Assembly (NCBI GenBank): GCA_040776985.1
Contig: JAXGZL010000002.1
Location: 558,001-622,000, forward strand
Direction of reading: 5' to 3'
Length of the DNA stretch: 64,000 nt
From: UBA6115 sp040776985
Lineage (GTDB): Bacteria > Bacillota > Clostridia > Christensenellales > Aristaeellaceae
Shown here piece by piece: positions 39,101 to 47,233 of this stretch. The translations under genes and the position numbers were made by a program. Positions within the stretch are counted from its first letter, which is position 1, and every line of letters starts with the position of its first letter. The notes under the pieces were generated by a model that was not told where the DNA came from, made no database searches, and saw only the letters and a program-made list of their open reading frames with translations.

Positions 39101-39751
39101 TTATTTCATTTCTATAAGCGAATCTGAGATCATCAGATTGGCTTCAGTTGCTTCTTTGACCTGCTCCACGGTGAATTCGGGATTGATTTCCGTCAGCAAA
39201 AAGCCCTTGTCCGTTACCTCAATCACACCCATCTCAGTGACGATGAGATCAACCGCATCTGGAGCAGTCAATGGCAGGGTGCACAGGGGAAGTAGCTTTG
39301 CCTTGCCTTTGGCAGTGTGTTCCATGGCAACGATGACCTTTTTGGCGCCTGCGAGCAGGTCCATGGCGCCGCCCATGCCGGGCACCATCTTGCCGGGGAT
39401 CATGTAGTTGGCAATGTTGCCCTTCTCATCCACCTGCAAGGCACCCAGCACCGTCAGGTTGACATGACCGCCCCGAATGATGCCAAAGGAGGTGGAACTG
39501 TCAAAAAACACGCCGCCTTTCTGGATGGTGACCGGGCTTCCGCCAGCGTTCACAATGTCCGGGTCCACCTTGCCCTCCTCAGGCATGGGCCCCAGACCGA
39601 TGAAGCCATTCTCTGACTGGAAGAAGACCTGCTTGTCTTCAGGAACAAAGTTGGCAACCAGGGTGGGCAGCCCGATTCCAAGATTGACCACATCACCGTC
39701 AACCAGTTCCTTTGCAACACGCTTTGCAATAAAGGATTTGATATCTTCCAT
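39101..39751 (-). CDS. scoB: 3-oxoacid/acetoacetate CoA-transferase, subunit B
   Basis: A 216-residue beta subunit. The catalytic glutamate is in QSENGFIGLGP, within the family pattern NLGIGLPTLVANFVP and GGAMDLLAGAKKVIV. With subunit A it moves CoA between an acyl-CoA and acetoacetate (or a similar acid). The A subunit gene lies directly upstream, one base apart. Whether the donor is succinyl-CoA, acetyl-CoA or butyryl-CoA cannot be told. Confidence 0.93.
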   Translation of the reverse strand: MEDIKSFIAKRVAKELVDGDVVNLGIGLPTLVANFVPEDKQVFFQSENGFIGLGPMPEEGKVDPDIVNAGGSPVTIQKGGVFFDSSTSFGIIRGGHVNLTVLGALQVDEKGNIANYMIPGKMVPGMGGAMDLLAGAKKVIVAMEHTAKGKAKLLPLCTLPLTAPDAVDLIVTEMGVIEVTDKGFLLTEINPEFTVEQVKEATEANLMISDSLIEMK

Positions 39752-39752
39752 A

Positions 39753-40409
39753 TTACTGTCCTTCCTTTGTTACGATATACTTGACAAAAACGCCGGGGAC
39801 ATGGATGAAATCAGGATCCAGGTCGCCCACCTCAACCAGCTCATCAACTTCAGCAATCGTCACCTTTGCAGCGGCTGCCATGACGTTGTTGAAGTTCTGT
39901 GTAGAGCCATGAAATACCAGGTTTCCCCGCTTGTCTGCGGTCTTGGCTGAGATCAGCGCAACATCGGCATGCAGGGGTTTTTCAAGAAGGTATTTGACCC
40001 CGTCAACCTCAAGGGTCTGCTTGCCTTTTTCCACTTCTGTTCCCACACCTGTTTTGGTCAGGATGCCGCCCAGACCATAACCAGCCGAGCGGATCTGCTC
40101 AGCCAGGGTTCCCTGGGGAACCAGCACAACCTCGGTTTCTCCTTCCATCATCTGCCGGCCGGTTTCCTTGTTGGTGCCGATGTGGGATGCGATGATCTTC
40201 TTGATCTGCTTGTTGCATACCAGCTTGCCCGAGCCAGTCTCCGGGAAGCCCGTATCGTTGCAGATCAGCGTCAGGTTCTTGACACCCTTTTTGACCAGTG
40301 CGTCAATCAGCTTGTGGGGGCTGCCCACGCCCAGAAAACCGCCGATCATGATGACATCCCCGTCTTTGATCATGCTGAGCGCATGTTCAATCGTCGTTAC
40401 TTTTTTCAT
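39753..40409 (-). CDS. scoA: 3-oxoacid/acetoacetate CoA-transferase, subunit A
   Basis: A 218-residue alpha subunit with the CoA-binding pattern GGFLGVGSPHKLIDAL, CNDTGFP and LVPQGTLAEQIRSAGYGLGG. It forms the heteromer with the next gene's product. It lies seven bases after the thiolase gene, in one operon. Confidence 0.93.
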   Translation of the reverse strand: MKKVTTIEHALSMIKDGDVIMIGGFLGVGSPHKLIDALVKKGVKNLTLICNDTGFPETGSGKLVCNKQIKKIIASHIGTNKETGRQMMEGETEVVLVPQGTLAEQIRSAGYGLGGILTKTGVGTEVEKGKQTLEVDGVKYLLEKPLHADVALISAKTADKRGNLVFHGSTQNFNNVMAAAAKVTIAEVDELVEVGDLDPDFIHVPGVFVKYIVTKEGQ

Positions 40410-40416
40410 TTGCGAT

Positions 40417-41595
40417 TCACCTTTCTACCAGCATGGAAATACCCTGGCCGCCGCCGATGCACAAGGTTGCCAGGCCCTTCTTGACATCCTGCCTGATCAT
40501 TTCATGGATCAGGGTCACCAGGATCCTCGCGCCGCTGGCTCCGATGGGATGACCCAGGGCGATCGCGCCGCCGTTCACGTTGGTTTTGGCGGGATCAAGC
40601 TTCAGCGTGTTCACAACGGAGAGGGACTGGGCGGCAAAAGCTTCGTTGGCTTCAACCAGATCCAGATCCTCAATTTTCCAGCCTGCTTTTTCCAGCACCT
40701 TCTGGGTGGCGGGGATGGGGCCAGTGCCCATGATGGAAGGATCAACCCCGGCGGAAGAACAGGCCTTGATGGTTACCAGCGCCTTCAGACCCATGGCTTC
40801 TGCCTTCTTCTTGCTCATCAGCACCACCAGGGCAGCACCGTCGTTGATGGTGGAGGAGTTAGCAGCGGTGACACGCCCGTCCTTTTTGAAAGCGGGGCGC
40901 AACTTGGTCAGGCCTTCGTATGTGGCGCCAAAGCGGGGAGACTCGTCCTGGGCAACCACCACCGGGTCGCCTTTGCGCTGGGGAATTTCAATGGGGATGA
41001 TCTCATCCACAAATTTTCCTGATTTCACAGCGGCTTCCGCCCGGTTTTGGCTGGTGACGGCAAATTCGTCCATCTGCTCACGGGTGATGTTGTACTGATC
41101 TGCGATGTTTTCTGCAGTCACCCCCATGTGGACATTGCTGAAAATGTCCGTCAGGCCATCCGCGATCAGGCTGTCCACCAGGGTGGCATCGCCCATGCGC
41201 TTGCCCCAACGGGTATCCTTGTCCAGATAGGGGGCCTGGCTCATGTTTTCTGTTCCGCCGGCGACCACGATCTCAGCATCCCCAAGCATGATGGCCTGGG
41301 CACCCAGCTGAACCGCCTTCAGACCGGAGCCGCAGAGCTTGTTGACAATGTAGGAAGGTTTTTCAATGGGAACCCCGGCGCCCAGCGCGATCTGGCGGGC
41401 AACATTCTGGCCAAGGCCTGCCTGCAGGACATTGCCAAAAATAATTTCATCCACCTGTTTTGGGTCCAGATTCAGTTTCTCCAGGGTTTTGACCAGCAGC
41501 TGTTTTCCCAGTTCTACCGCGCTCACATTGACAAAAGCGCTACCGAAGGAGCCACTGGGAGTTCGTTGTGCAGCAACAATGACGACATCTTGCAT
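40417..41595 (-). CDS. Acetyl-CoA C-acetyltransferase (thiolase)
   Basis: A 392-residue biosynthetic-type thiolase joining two acetyl-CoA to acetoacetyl-CoA, or the reverse. The nucleophile Cys88 is in NKLCGSGLKAV, the His in NGGAIALGHPIGASG and the second Cys in LCIGGGQG. AAGGAGG precedes the ATG. First gene of the operon thiolase - scoA - scoB - hydroxybutyrate dehydrogenase - permease, which can convert 3-hydroxybutyrate or acetoacetate to acetyl-CoA. Confidence 0.95.
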   Translation of the reverse strand: MQDVVIVAAQRTPSGSFGSAFVNVSAVELGKQLLVKTLEKLNLDPKQVDEIIFGNVLQAGLGQNVARQIALGAGVPIEKPSYIVNKLCGSGLKAVQLGAQAIMLGDAEIVVAGGTENMSQAPYLDKDTRWGKRMGDATLVDSLIADGLTDIFSNVHMGVTAENIADQYNITREQMDEFAVTSQNRAEAAVKSGKFVDEIIPIEIPQRKGDPVVVAQDESPRFGATYEGLTKLRPAFKKDGRVTAANSSTINDGAALVVLMSKKKAEAMGLKALVTIKACSSAGVDPSIMGTGPIPATQKVLEKAGWKIEDLDLVEANEAFAAQSLSVVNTLKLDPAKTNVNGGAIALGHPIGASGARILVTLIHEMIRQDVKKGLATLCIGGGQGISMLVER

Positions 41596-41645
41596 AAAAT
41601 TTTCCTCCTTGACAGATTGTATTTGGCGGTTTATATTGTAAAAAC

Positions 41646-41673
41646 TCTATACCGAAGATGTGATTTCTGTCCA
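41646..41673 (-). promoter_or_regulatory. Candidate promoter of the thiolase operon
   Basis: Minus strand: TGGACA, 16 bases, TATAGA, about 50 bases before the thiolase ATG. The dyad at 41695-41709 lies upstream of its -35 box, a normal activator position for LysR proteins. Confidence 0.6.
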
Positions 41674-41694
41674 ATATATATATATTATAAGACA

Positions 41695-41709
41695 ATAAGC
41701 GGGGCTTAT
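41695..41709. promoter_or_regulatory. Probable LysR-type operator (T-N11-A dyad)
   Basis: ATAAGC-GGG-GCTTAT is a perfect inverted repeat containing the LysR consensus T-N11-A. It lies between the divergent thiolase operon and the lysR gene, 50 bases before the lysR ATG. Likely bound by the regulator encoded next to it. Confidence 0.65.
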
Positions 41710-41758
41710 ATGACAGGGAAATCAAAGAGAATTCGGAATAAAGAGCAAGGAGCATCGA

Positions 41759-42676
41759 ATGGATATCAGACAACTAAAATACTTTATTGAAATTGTGAAT
41801 TGCAATTTTAATTTATCCACAGCAAGTGATAAATTATGCATATCACAACCGGCCTTATCAATGGGCATCAACAAGTTCGAGAAAAATGAGCGGACAGAGC
41901 TTTTTGTGCGAAGTAAGCGATTGATCGTGGGCCTCACCTCTGTTGGTGAGACCTTTTACTATAATGCGCTGAAAGTAGTGGAGCAGTATGACAGCATGAT
42001 TGAACAGCTCAGGCGTCAATCCGCCACAATAAACGGCAGGATGCGCATCGGCATCCCGCCGTTTATTGTGACAGTGCTTTGCAATGAGTTCCTGAACACC
42101 CTGATCCGCAAGTACCATCTGGCAGAGTATATCATTGATGAATCGGGCGCCTATGACTTGAAGAAAAAGCTGCTGCTGAACGAAATAGACAGCGCTATTT
42201 TGCTCAAACCCAGTGAATTGAATCCCGACCTGTTCAACGAAGTGCTGCTCAATCAGGATGAACTGAGCGCCTTTATGTCAAAGAATCACCGCCTGGCAAA
42301 GAAAAGCAAGCTGAATTGGTCTGATCTGGAGGGGGAAGACCTGGTGATCTTTGATAATACCTATATGATCCATCATAAATTGATCAACAAGTTCCATTCC
42401 CTGGATATCAGTGTAAATATTGTGATGATGAGCAAGTCCTGGGATTTTCTGATCGAATCGGTCAAAGACTCTGAATACATCACCATCCTGCCATCGCCAA
42501 CCTCCAATTACTACAATATCTCGGACATCACGGAAGTGAAATTTGAAGATCCCCTTCCCTGGGAAGCGATCTATGTCTATCCCAAAAAGGCGCGATACAG
42601 CAGGATTGAGGACCAAACTCATCATGAATTGATTGAGTATTATAGTCAAAGAAGAAAGAAGGGGAACAACAAATGA
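41759..42676 (+). CDS. LysR-family transcriptional regulator
   Basis: A 305-residue regulator with the N-terminal winged helix-turn-helix (MDIRQLKYFIEIVNCNF, then CISQPALSMGINKFEK) and a C-terminal substrate-binding-like domain (from about residue 90, RIGIPPFIVTV). AAGGAG lies seven bases before the ATG. It is transcribed away from the thiolase operon and overlaps the 3-hydroxyacyl-CoA dehydrogenase gene in ATGA. It most likely controls both arms, with an acyl-CoA or short acid as inducer. Its codons are noticeably more A/T-rich than those of the flanking genes, which may point to separate acquisition. Confidence 0.92.
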   Translation: MDIRQLKYFIEIVNCNFNLSTASDKLCISQPALSMGINKFEKNERTELFVRSKRLIVGLTSVGETFYYNALKVVEQYDSMIEQLRRQSATINGRMRIGIPPFIVTVLCNEFLNTLIRKYHLAEYIIDESGAYDLKKKLLLNEIDSAILLKPSELNPDLFNEVLLNQDELSAFMSKNHRLAKKSKLNWSDLEGEDLVIFDNTYMIHHKLINKFHSLDISVNIVMMSKSWDFLIESVKDSEYITILPSPTSNYYNISDITEVKFEDPLPWEAIYVYPKKARYSRIEDQTHHELIEYYSQRRKKGNNK

Positions 42677-43620
42677 ATCCAGACCAAGTCAAACAGGTGT
42701 TTATCGCTGGTGGGGGAATCATGGGAAGCAGCATGGCAGAGAGCTTTGCCAGCAAGGGATTTGAGGTGACCATCTTTGATATTGCCCAGGAGTTTCTGGA
42801 CAAGGCTATGGCGCTCATTGATATCCATCAGCAAACACTGGTAAAAACAGGGGAGATCAGCCAGGAAGACTCTGACGCTTTGATTGCCAGGATCAGCTAC
42901 ACGCTGGACATGCAGGATTTTTCCAAAGCAGACATGGTTGTGGAAGCCATCGTGGAGAGGATTGAGATCAAATCTGAGTTTTACAAGAACATTTCCCAGT
43001 TTGTGCCGGATCATGCCCTGGTGGCCAGCAACACCTCAGCCCTCCCCATCACAGAGCTGGCCAAATCCTATAAGAACCCGAAAAACTTCTGTGGCATGCA
43101 TTGGTTTAATCCCCCGCATATCATCCCGCTGGTGGAAGTGACCTTTGGCGCGCAGACCAGCGAGGAAACAGCGCAGACAGTGTATGATATCGCCATATAT
43201 CTTGGAAAGAAACCGGTCTTCGTCCGAAAAGATCCCAAGGGCTTTCTTGCAAACCGTCTTCAGTTTGCCCTTCTGAGGGAGGCGCTTCACATTGTGGATC
43301 AGGGCTATGCCAGTTTTGAAGATGTGGACCAGGTGATGACACATGCCCTGGGTTTCAGGTATGCGCTGTTCGGGCCCTTTGCGATTGCCGATTTTGGTGG
43401 GCTGGACACCTTCTATCATATTTCCAAATTCTTGAACCCTGATTTCTGCGACCGCAAGGATGTTTCACCAACCCTGGAAGAGCGTTTCCTGAACAAGAAG
43501 CTGGGGATCAAGACCAAGGAAGGCTTCTATGACTATCCGGATGGCAAGGACGTGGAGCAGATCAAGCTGCGCGACACCCTGTATACCAAGCTGTTCAACA
43601 CGCTTTACAAGGAAAGCTGA
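42673..43620 (+). CDS. 3-hydroxyacyl-CoA dehydrogenase (Hbd-like)
   Basis: A 315-residue NAD-dependent L-3-hydroxyacyl-CoA dehydrogenase. The nucleotide site is FIAGGGIMGSSMAE; the catalytic region has VASNTSALPITEL, GMHWFNPPHIIPLVEV and PKGFLANRLQFALLREA. The HWFNPPH form of the motif differs from the HFFNP of classical butyryl pathway enzymes, so the substrate may be another 3-hydroxyacyl-CoA or even a free hydroxy acid (as in carnitine dehydrogenase). Coupled to the LysR gene by a four-base overlap. No crotonase or butyryl-CoA dehydrogenase is nearby. Confidence 0.88.
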   Translation: MNPDQVKQVFIAGGGIMGSSMAESFASKGFEVTIFDIAQEFLDKAMALIDIHQQTLVKTGEISQEDSDALIARISYTLDMQDFSKADMVVEAIVERIEIKSEFYKNISQFVPDHALVASNTSALPITELAKSYKNPKNFCGMHWFNPPHIIPLVEVTFGAQTSEETAQTVYDIAIYLGKKPVFVRKDPKGFLANRLQFALLREALHIVDQGYASFEDVDQVMTHALGFRYALFGPFAIADFGGLDTFYHISKFLNPDFCDRKDVSPTLEERFLNKKLGIKTKEGFYDYPDGKDVEQIKLRDTLYTKLFNTLYKES

Positions 43621-43640
43621 AGCATTAAGCATCAATGAAA

Positions 43641-43667
43641 CACCCCGCCACATGCAGTGACGGGGTG
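43641..43667. terminator. Terminator hairpin between hbd-like gene and livF
   Basis: CACCCCG pairs with CGGGGTG, extended by an inner CAC/GTG. It lies between two convergent genes. T-runs are weak on both sides (GATTTC on plus, TTTCATTGATG on minus). Confidence 0.65.
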
Positions 43668-43686
43668 ATTTCAGATTACGGTTTAA

Positions 43687-44391
43687 TCAGGTCCCCAGAT
43701 AGGCCTTCTGCACATCCGCGTCCACCAGAAGCTCCTGGCTGGAGCCGGATTTGACCACATGGCCGGTTTCCAGCACATAGGCCCGGTGGGAGATGGCCAG
43801 GGCCATATGGGCGTTTTGTTCTACCAGCAAGATGGTGGTTCCGTGCTGGTTGATCTGCTGGATGATGGCGAAGATGTCCTGAACCAGAATGGGGGAAAGG
43901 CCCATGGAGGGCTCATCCATCATCAAAAGTTTGGGCCTGCTCATCATGGCTCTGCCCATGGCCAGCATCTGCTGCTCACCGCCGGACAGGGTGCCTGCCA
44001 CCTGCTTCCTGCGCTCCTTGAGCCGAGGGAAGTGGACAAAGACCCTCTCAATGTCCTGGCTGATGCTGGCAGCATCCTTGCGGGCATAAGCGCCCAGCTC
44101 CAGGTTTTCCATCACGGACATGCGGGAGAACACGCGGCGCCCCTCCGGCACCTGGGCCAGGCCCTTGCCTGCCAGCTCAAAGGCGGGCACCTTGCGGATG
44201 GACTGACCCATGAACACGATGTCGCCGGAGGTGATGGGCAGGAGGTTGGAAATGGCGTTCAGGGTGGTGGATTTGCCGGCGCCGTTGGCGCCGATCAGGG
44301 AGACGATTTCCCCTTGCTTTACTTCAAATGAAATGCCGTGCAGCGCGTGGATTGCGCCGTAAAAAACATCAATCTCGTTGACTTTAAGCAT
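43687..44391 (-). CDS. livF: Branched-chain amino acid ABC transporter ATPase LivF
   Basis: A 234-residue ATPase. Walker A is GANGAGKST, the LivF-type region is LAQVPEGRRVFSRMSVMENL, the signature is LSGGEQQMLAMGRAM and Walker B is LLMMDEPSMGLSP. It pairs with the LivG domain encoded by the preceding gene, which it overlaps by eight bases. Last gene of the liv operon. The real substrate may be any amino acid or short organic acid of the HAAT group. Confidence 0.94.
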   Translation of the reverse strand: MLKVNEIDVFYGAIHALHGISFEVKQGEIVSLIGANGAGKSTTLNAISNLLPITSGDIVFMGQSIRKVPAFELAGKGLAQVPEGRRVFSRMSVMENLELGAYARKDAASISQDIERVFVHFPRLKERRKQVAGTLSGGEQQMLAMGRAMMSRPKLLMMDEPSMGLSPILVQDIFAIIQQINQHGTTILLVEQNAHMALAISHRAYVLETGHVVKSGSSQELLVDADVQKAYLGT

Positions 44392-46246
44392 GGGCCAGGC
44401 CTCCTGTGTTTTCTGTTCTGGCGTCCGGGTCGCCCAGATAGGCGGCGATGACCTCGGGGTTGTTCCGGATCTGTTCCGGCGTGCCCTCGGCGATCACCTT
44501 GCCATAGTTGAGCACATAGATCCGCTCACAGATGCCCATGACCAGCTTCATGTCATGCTCAATCAACAGAATGGCCACAGAGAAACGGTTCCGGATGGTT
44601 TTAATGGTCTGCATCAGCTCTGTGGTTTCCATGGGGTTCATGCCGGCAGCCGGCTCGTCCAGCAGCAACACCTTGGGGTTGGAAGCCAGCGCACGGCAGA
44701 TTTCAAGCTTGCGTTGCTGACCATAGGGGAGGGCACTGGACTGGACGTCCGCCACATCCTCCATCTCAAACACGCGCAGCAGCTCCCTGGCCCTGATGTC
44801 AATGCCCCGCTCTTCGCTGATGCATTTGCTGTCCCTGAGAACGCCGCTCAAGGTGTTGTAGTGCATCCGGGAGTGGAAGGCCACCTTGATGTTGTCCAGC
44901 ACCGACATGGACTTGAACAGCCGGATATTCTGGAAGGTGCGGGCGATGCCATCCTTGGTGATGTCATGGGGCTGTTGTCCATTGATCCTTTTTCCCAGCA
45001 GCATGATGTCCCCGTCAGTCGGGATGTACACACCGGTCAGCATGTTGAAGATGGTGGTTTTGCCCGCGCCATTGGGGCCGATAAGGCCCACAATCTCGTT
45101 GTTCATCAGGCTGATATTCACATTGTTGGCAGCTCTCAGCCCGCCAAAGGAGATGCCCAGCTGCGTGGTTTCCAGCACCGGCTTGTCCTCCCACACATCA
45201 TAGCGGGGCTCAAAGGGCATTTTGGTTTGTTCCCCTTTTCGCTTGAACAGGCGTTTCCACAACCGCTCCAGAGATTCCCAGGTGCTGAGCATGGAGAACT
45301 CCCGCGTGCCCAATAGGCCGGAGGGCCTGAACAGCATCATGATGATCAACAGCAGGGAATAGATGACCAGCCGGAATTCCGCCAGCCCGCGCAGCACCTC
45401 AGGCAGCGTCACCAGCACGATGGACGCGATGATGGAGCCGGTGATGGAGCCCATGCCGCCCAGCACCACCATCACCAGAAACTCGATGGATTTGTTGAAG
45501 CCAAAGTTTTTGGCGTTCAGGATGCTGGTCTGATGGGCAAACAGCCCGCCCGCGATGCCGGCAAAAAAGGCGGCGATGGTGAAAGCCAGCAGCTTATACC
45601 GGGTGGTGGGAATGCCGGTGGCCTCCGCCGCGATGGCGTTTTCCCGGATGGAGATGATGGCCCGGCCATGGCGGGAACGGCCAAGGGTGAAGATGCTGGC
45701 GATGATAACGGCAGTGATCCAGAACACCAGGGTGAACTGGATGGCGCTTGAGGTGGCCCGGTTTTCAGAGAAGGCGCGGGACATGCGGGTGATGCGGGTG
45801 AGACCAGCGGCCCCGCCGGTGATGTCCAGGTTTTCAATGATCACGCGGATGATCTCGCCAAAGCCCAGGGTGATGATGGCAAGATAATCGCCCTTTAACC
45901 TCAGGGCGGGCATGCCGATCAGCATGCCAAACAGGGCCGCTACCAGCCCGCCCAGGAGGAGGGAGATGGGCAGCGACAGGCTGAAACTAATGGCGACCGA
46001 CTTGGTGAAGATGGCGGAGGTATAGGCGCCAATCGCCATGAATCCGGCGTGCCCCAGGGCCAGCTGGCCCAATAGCCCGGTGGTGACGTTCAGGCTGGTG
46101 GTCATGATGATGGTGATTAAAACCGTCACCAGAATGTTTGAAAAGTAGTTGTTCAAAACCTCGGTTGAAATGAGGATGGTGAACAGCAGATACAGCGAGA
46201 TCAGAGACAGGGTGTTGAGGATGATGGACTTTGTCTTCTTGTTCAT
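44384..46246 (-). CDS. LivM permease fused to LivG ATPase
   Basis: One 620-residue frame. Residues 1 to about 325 are a LivM-type permease with about eight to ten membrane helices (TTGLLGQLALGHAGFMAIGA, RIRENA-like ISIRENAIAAEATGI, GGMGSITGS). Residues about 350-620 are a LivG ATPase (GPNGAGKTT, RTFQNIRLF, LPYGQQRKLEICRAL, LLLDEPAAGMNP, then the LivG-specific LIEHDMKLVMGIC). A charged linker joins them. Within it, Met343 is preceded on the mRNA by AAAAGGGGAA at nine bases, so a free LivG could also be made. Both functional halves are complete. Confidence 0.93.
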   Translation of the reverse strand: MNKKTKSIILNTLSLISLYLLFTILISTEVLNNYFSNILVTVLITIIMTTSLNVTTGLLGQLALGHAGFMAIGAYTSAIFTKSVAISFSLSLPISLLLGGLVAALFGMLIGMPALRLKGDYLAIITLGFGEIIRVIIENLDITGGAAGLTRITRMSRAFSENRATSSAIQFTLVFWITAVIIASIFTLGRSRHGRAIISIRENAIAAEATGIPTTRYKLLAFTIAAFFAGIAGGLFAHQTSILNAKNFGFNKSIEFLVMVVLGGMGSITGSIIASIVLVTLPEVLRGLAEFRLVIYSLLLIIMMLFRPSGLLGTREFSMLSTWESLERLWKRLFKRKGEQTKMPFEPRYDVWEDKPVLETTQLGISFGGLRAANNVNISLMNNEIVGLIGPNGAGKTTIFNMLTGVYIPTDGDIMLLGKRINGQQPHDITKDGIARTFQNIRLFKSMSVLDNIKVAFHSRMHYNTLSGVLRDSKCISEERGIDIRARELLRVFEMEDVADVQSSALPYGQQRKLEICRALASNPKVLLLDEPAAGMNPMETTELMQTIKTIRNRFSVAILLIEHDMKLVMGICERIYVLNYGKVIAEGTPEQIRNNPEVIAAYLGDPDARTENTGGLAHA

Positions 46247-46253
46247 ATCTGCC

Positions 46254-47132
46254 TCACACCTTCTCGCTGGTGATCTTGCCCAGCAGGCCCGTAGGCTTGA
46301 CCAGCAGGACGATGATCAGGATGCTGTAGACAACCGCATCGCTTAACTGCGTTGAAATATAGGCTTTGGTCAGGCTTTCCGCGATGCCCATCACCACGCC
46401 GCCCAGCATAGCCCCCGGAATGATACCGATGCCGCCCAGCACCGCCGCGATAAAGGCCTTGAGCCCCGGCAGCGAGCCCATGGTGGGGGAGACGGCTGGA
46501 TAGGCCATGCAGTAGAGAAAGGAACCGATGCCAGCCAAAGCGCAGCCGATGGCGAAGGTCAGGGTGATGGTGTTGTTCACATTGATGCCCATCAGCTGGG
46601 CAGTGTTGTAGTCCTCGCTGGCTGCCCGCATGGCTTTGCCAGCCTTGCTTTTCTTCACAAAGGTCTGCAGGAGGGCCATCAGCAGCAGGGACACCACAAT
46701 CGTCAGCACGGTGACAAAGCTGATCTGAATGCCGGAAAACCGGATGGGGGGCATGTGCAGCACTGTGGGGAAAGGCCTGGATGCGGCGCCAAAAACCAGC
46801 AGGGCCACATTTTGCAGCAGCATGCTGACCCCGATGGCGGTGATCAGGGAGGAGATACGGGGGGAGGAGCGCAGCGGCTTGTATGCCACCCGCTCAATGG
46901 TGACCCCAAAAAGAATGCACAGCACAATAGCGGCCACCAGCGCCACCGGGGCAGACCAGCCCAGAGTGGTCAGGGCAATAACCGCCGTGTAGGCGCCTAT
47001 CATGATGATGTCGCCGTGGGCAAAGTTGATGAGTTTGACTATGCCGTAGACCATGGTATACCCCAGGGCAATCAGGGCATAGATGATCCCGACATGCAGA
47101 CCGTTGATCAGCTGGCTCAAGAACAATGTCAT
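46254..47132 (-). CDS. livH: Branched-chain amino acid ABC transporter permease LivH
   Basis: A 292-residue membrane protein with about eight helices and the LivH pattern: LINGLHVGIIYALIALGYTMVYGIVKLINFAHGD at the N-terminus (residues 8-41) and GGIGIIPGAMLGG near the C-terminus. It forms the membrane channel with the LivM half of the next gene, which starts seven bases later. Confidence 0.94.
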   Translation of the reverse strand: MTLFLSQLINGLHVGIIYALIALGYTMVYGIVKLINFAHGDIIMIGAYTAVIALTTLGWSAPVALVAAIVLCILFGVTIERVAYKPLRSSPRISSLITAIGVSMLLQNVALLVFGAASRPFPTVLHMPPIRFSGIQISFVTVLTIVVSLLLMALLQTFVKKSKAGKAMRAASEDYNTAQLMGINVNNTITLTFAIGCALAGIGSFLYCMAYPAVSPTMGSLPGLKAFIAAVLGGIGIIPGAMLGGVVMGIAESLTKAYISTQLSDAVVYSILIIVLLVKPTGLLGKITSEKV

Positions 47133-47189
47133 GGTTTACCTCAATACCTCAAGTTTCTTCTTACTTCCTGCGCATCCAACATACAGAAG

Positions 47190-47213
47190 GGGGGAGGAAA
47201 GGCTTCCTCCCCC
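47190..47213 (-). other. Intercistronic hairpin between livK and livH
   Basis: On the minus-strand transcript GGGGGAGGAA pairs perfectly with TTCCTCCCCC over GCCT. No T-run follows, so it is more likely an mRNA-stabilising or processing hairpin that lets the binding protein be made in excess than a full terminator. Confidence 0.6.
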
Positions 47214-47233
47214 ATCATAACAAATTTTTTGGA

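Noticed and set aside
41676..41690. Alternating AT run as a possible origin or unusual promoter element
   Set aside because: A short ATATATAT run in an otherwise normal divergent promoter gap; no DnaA boxes or iterons are seen nearby.
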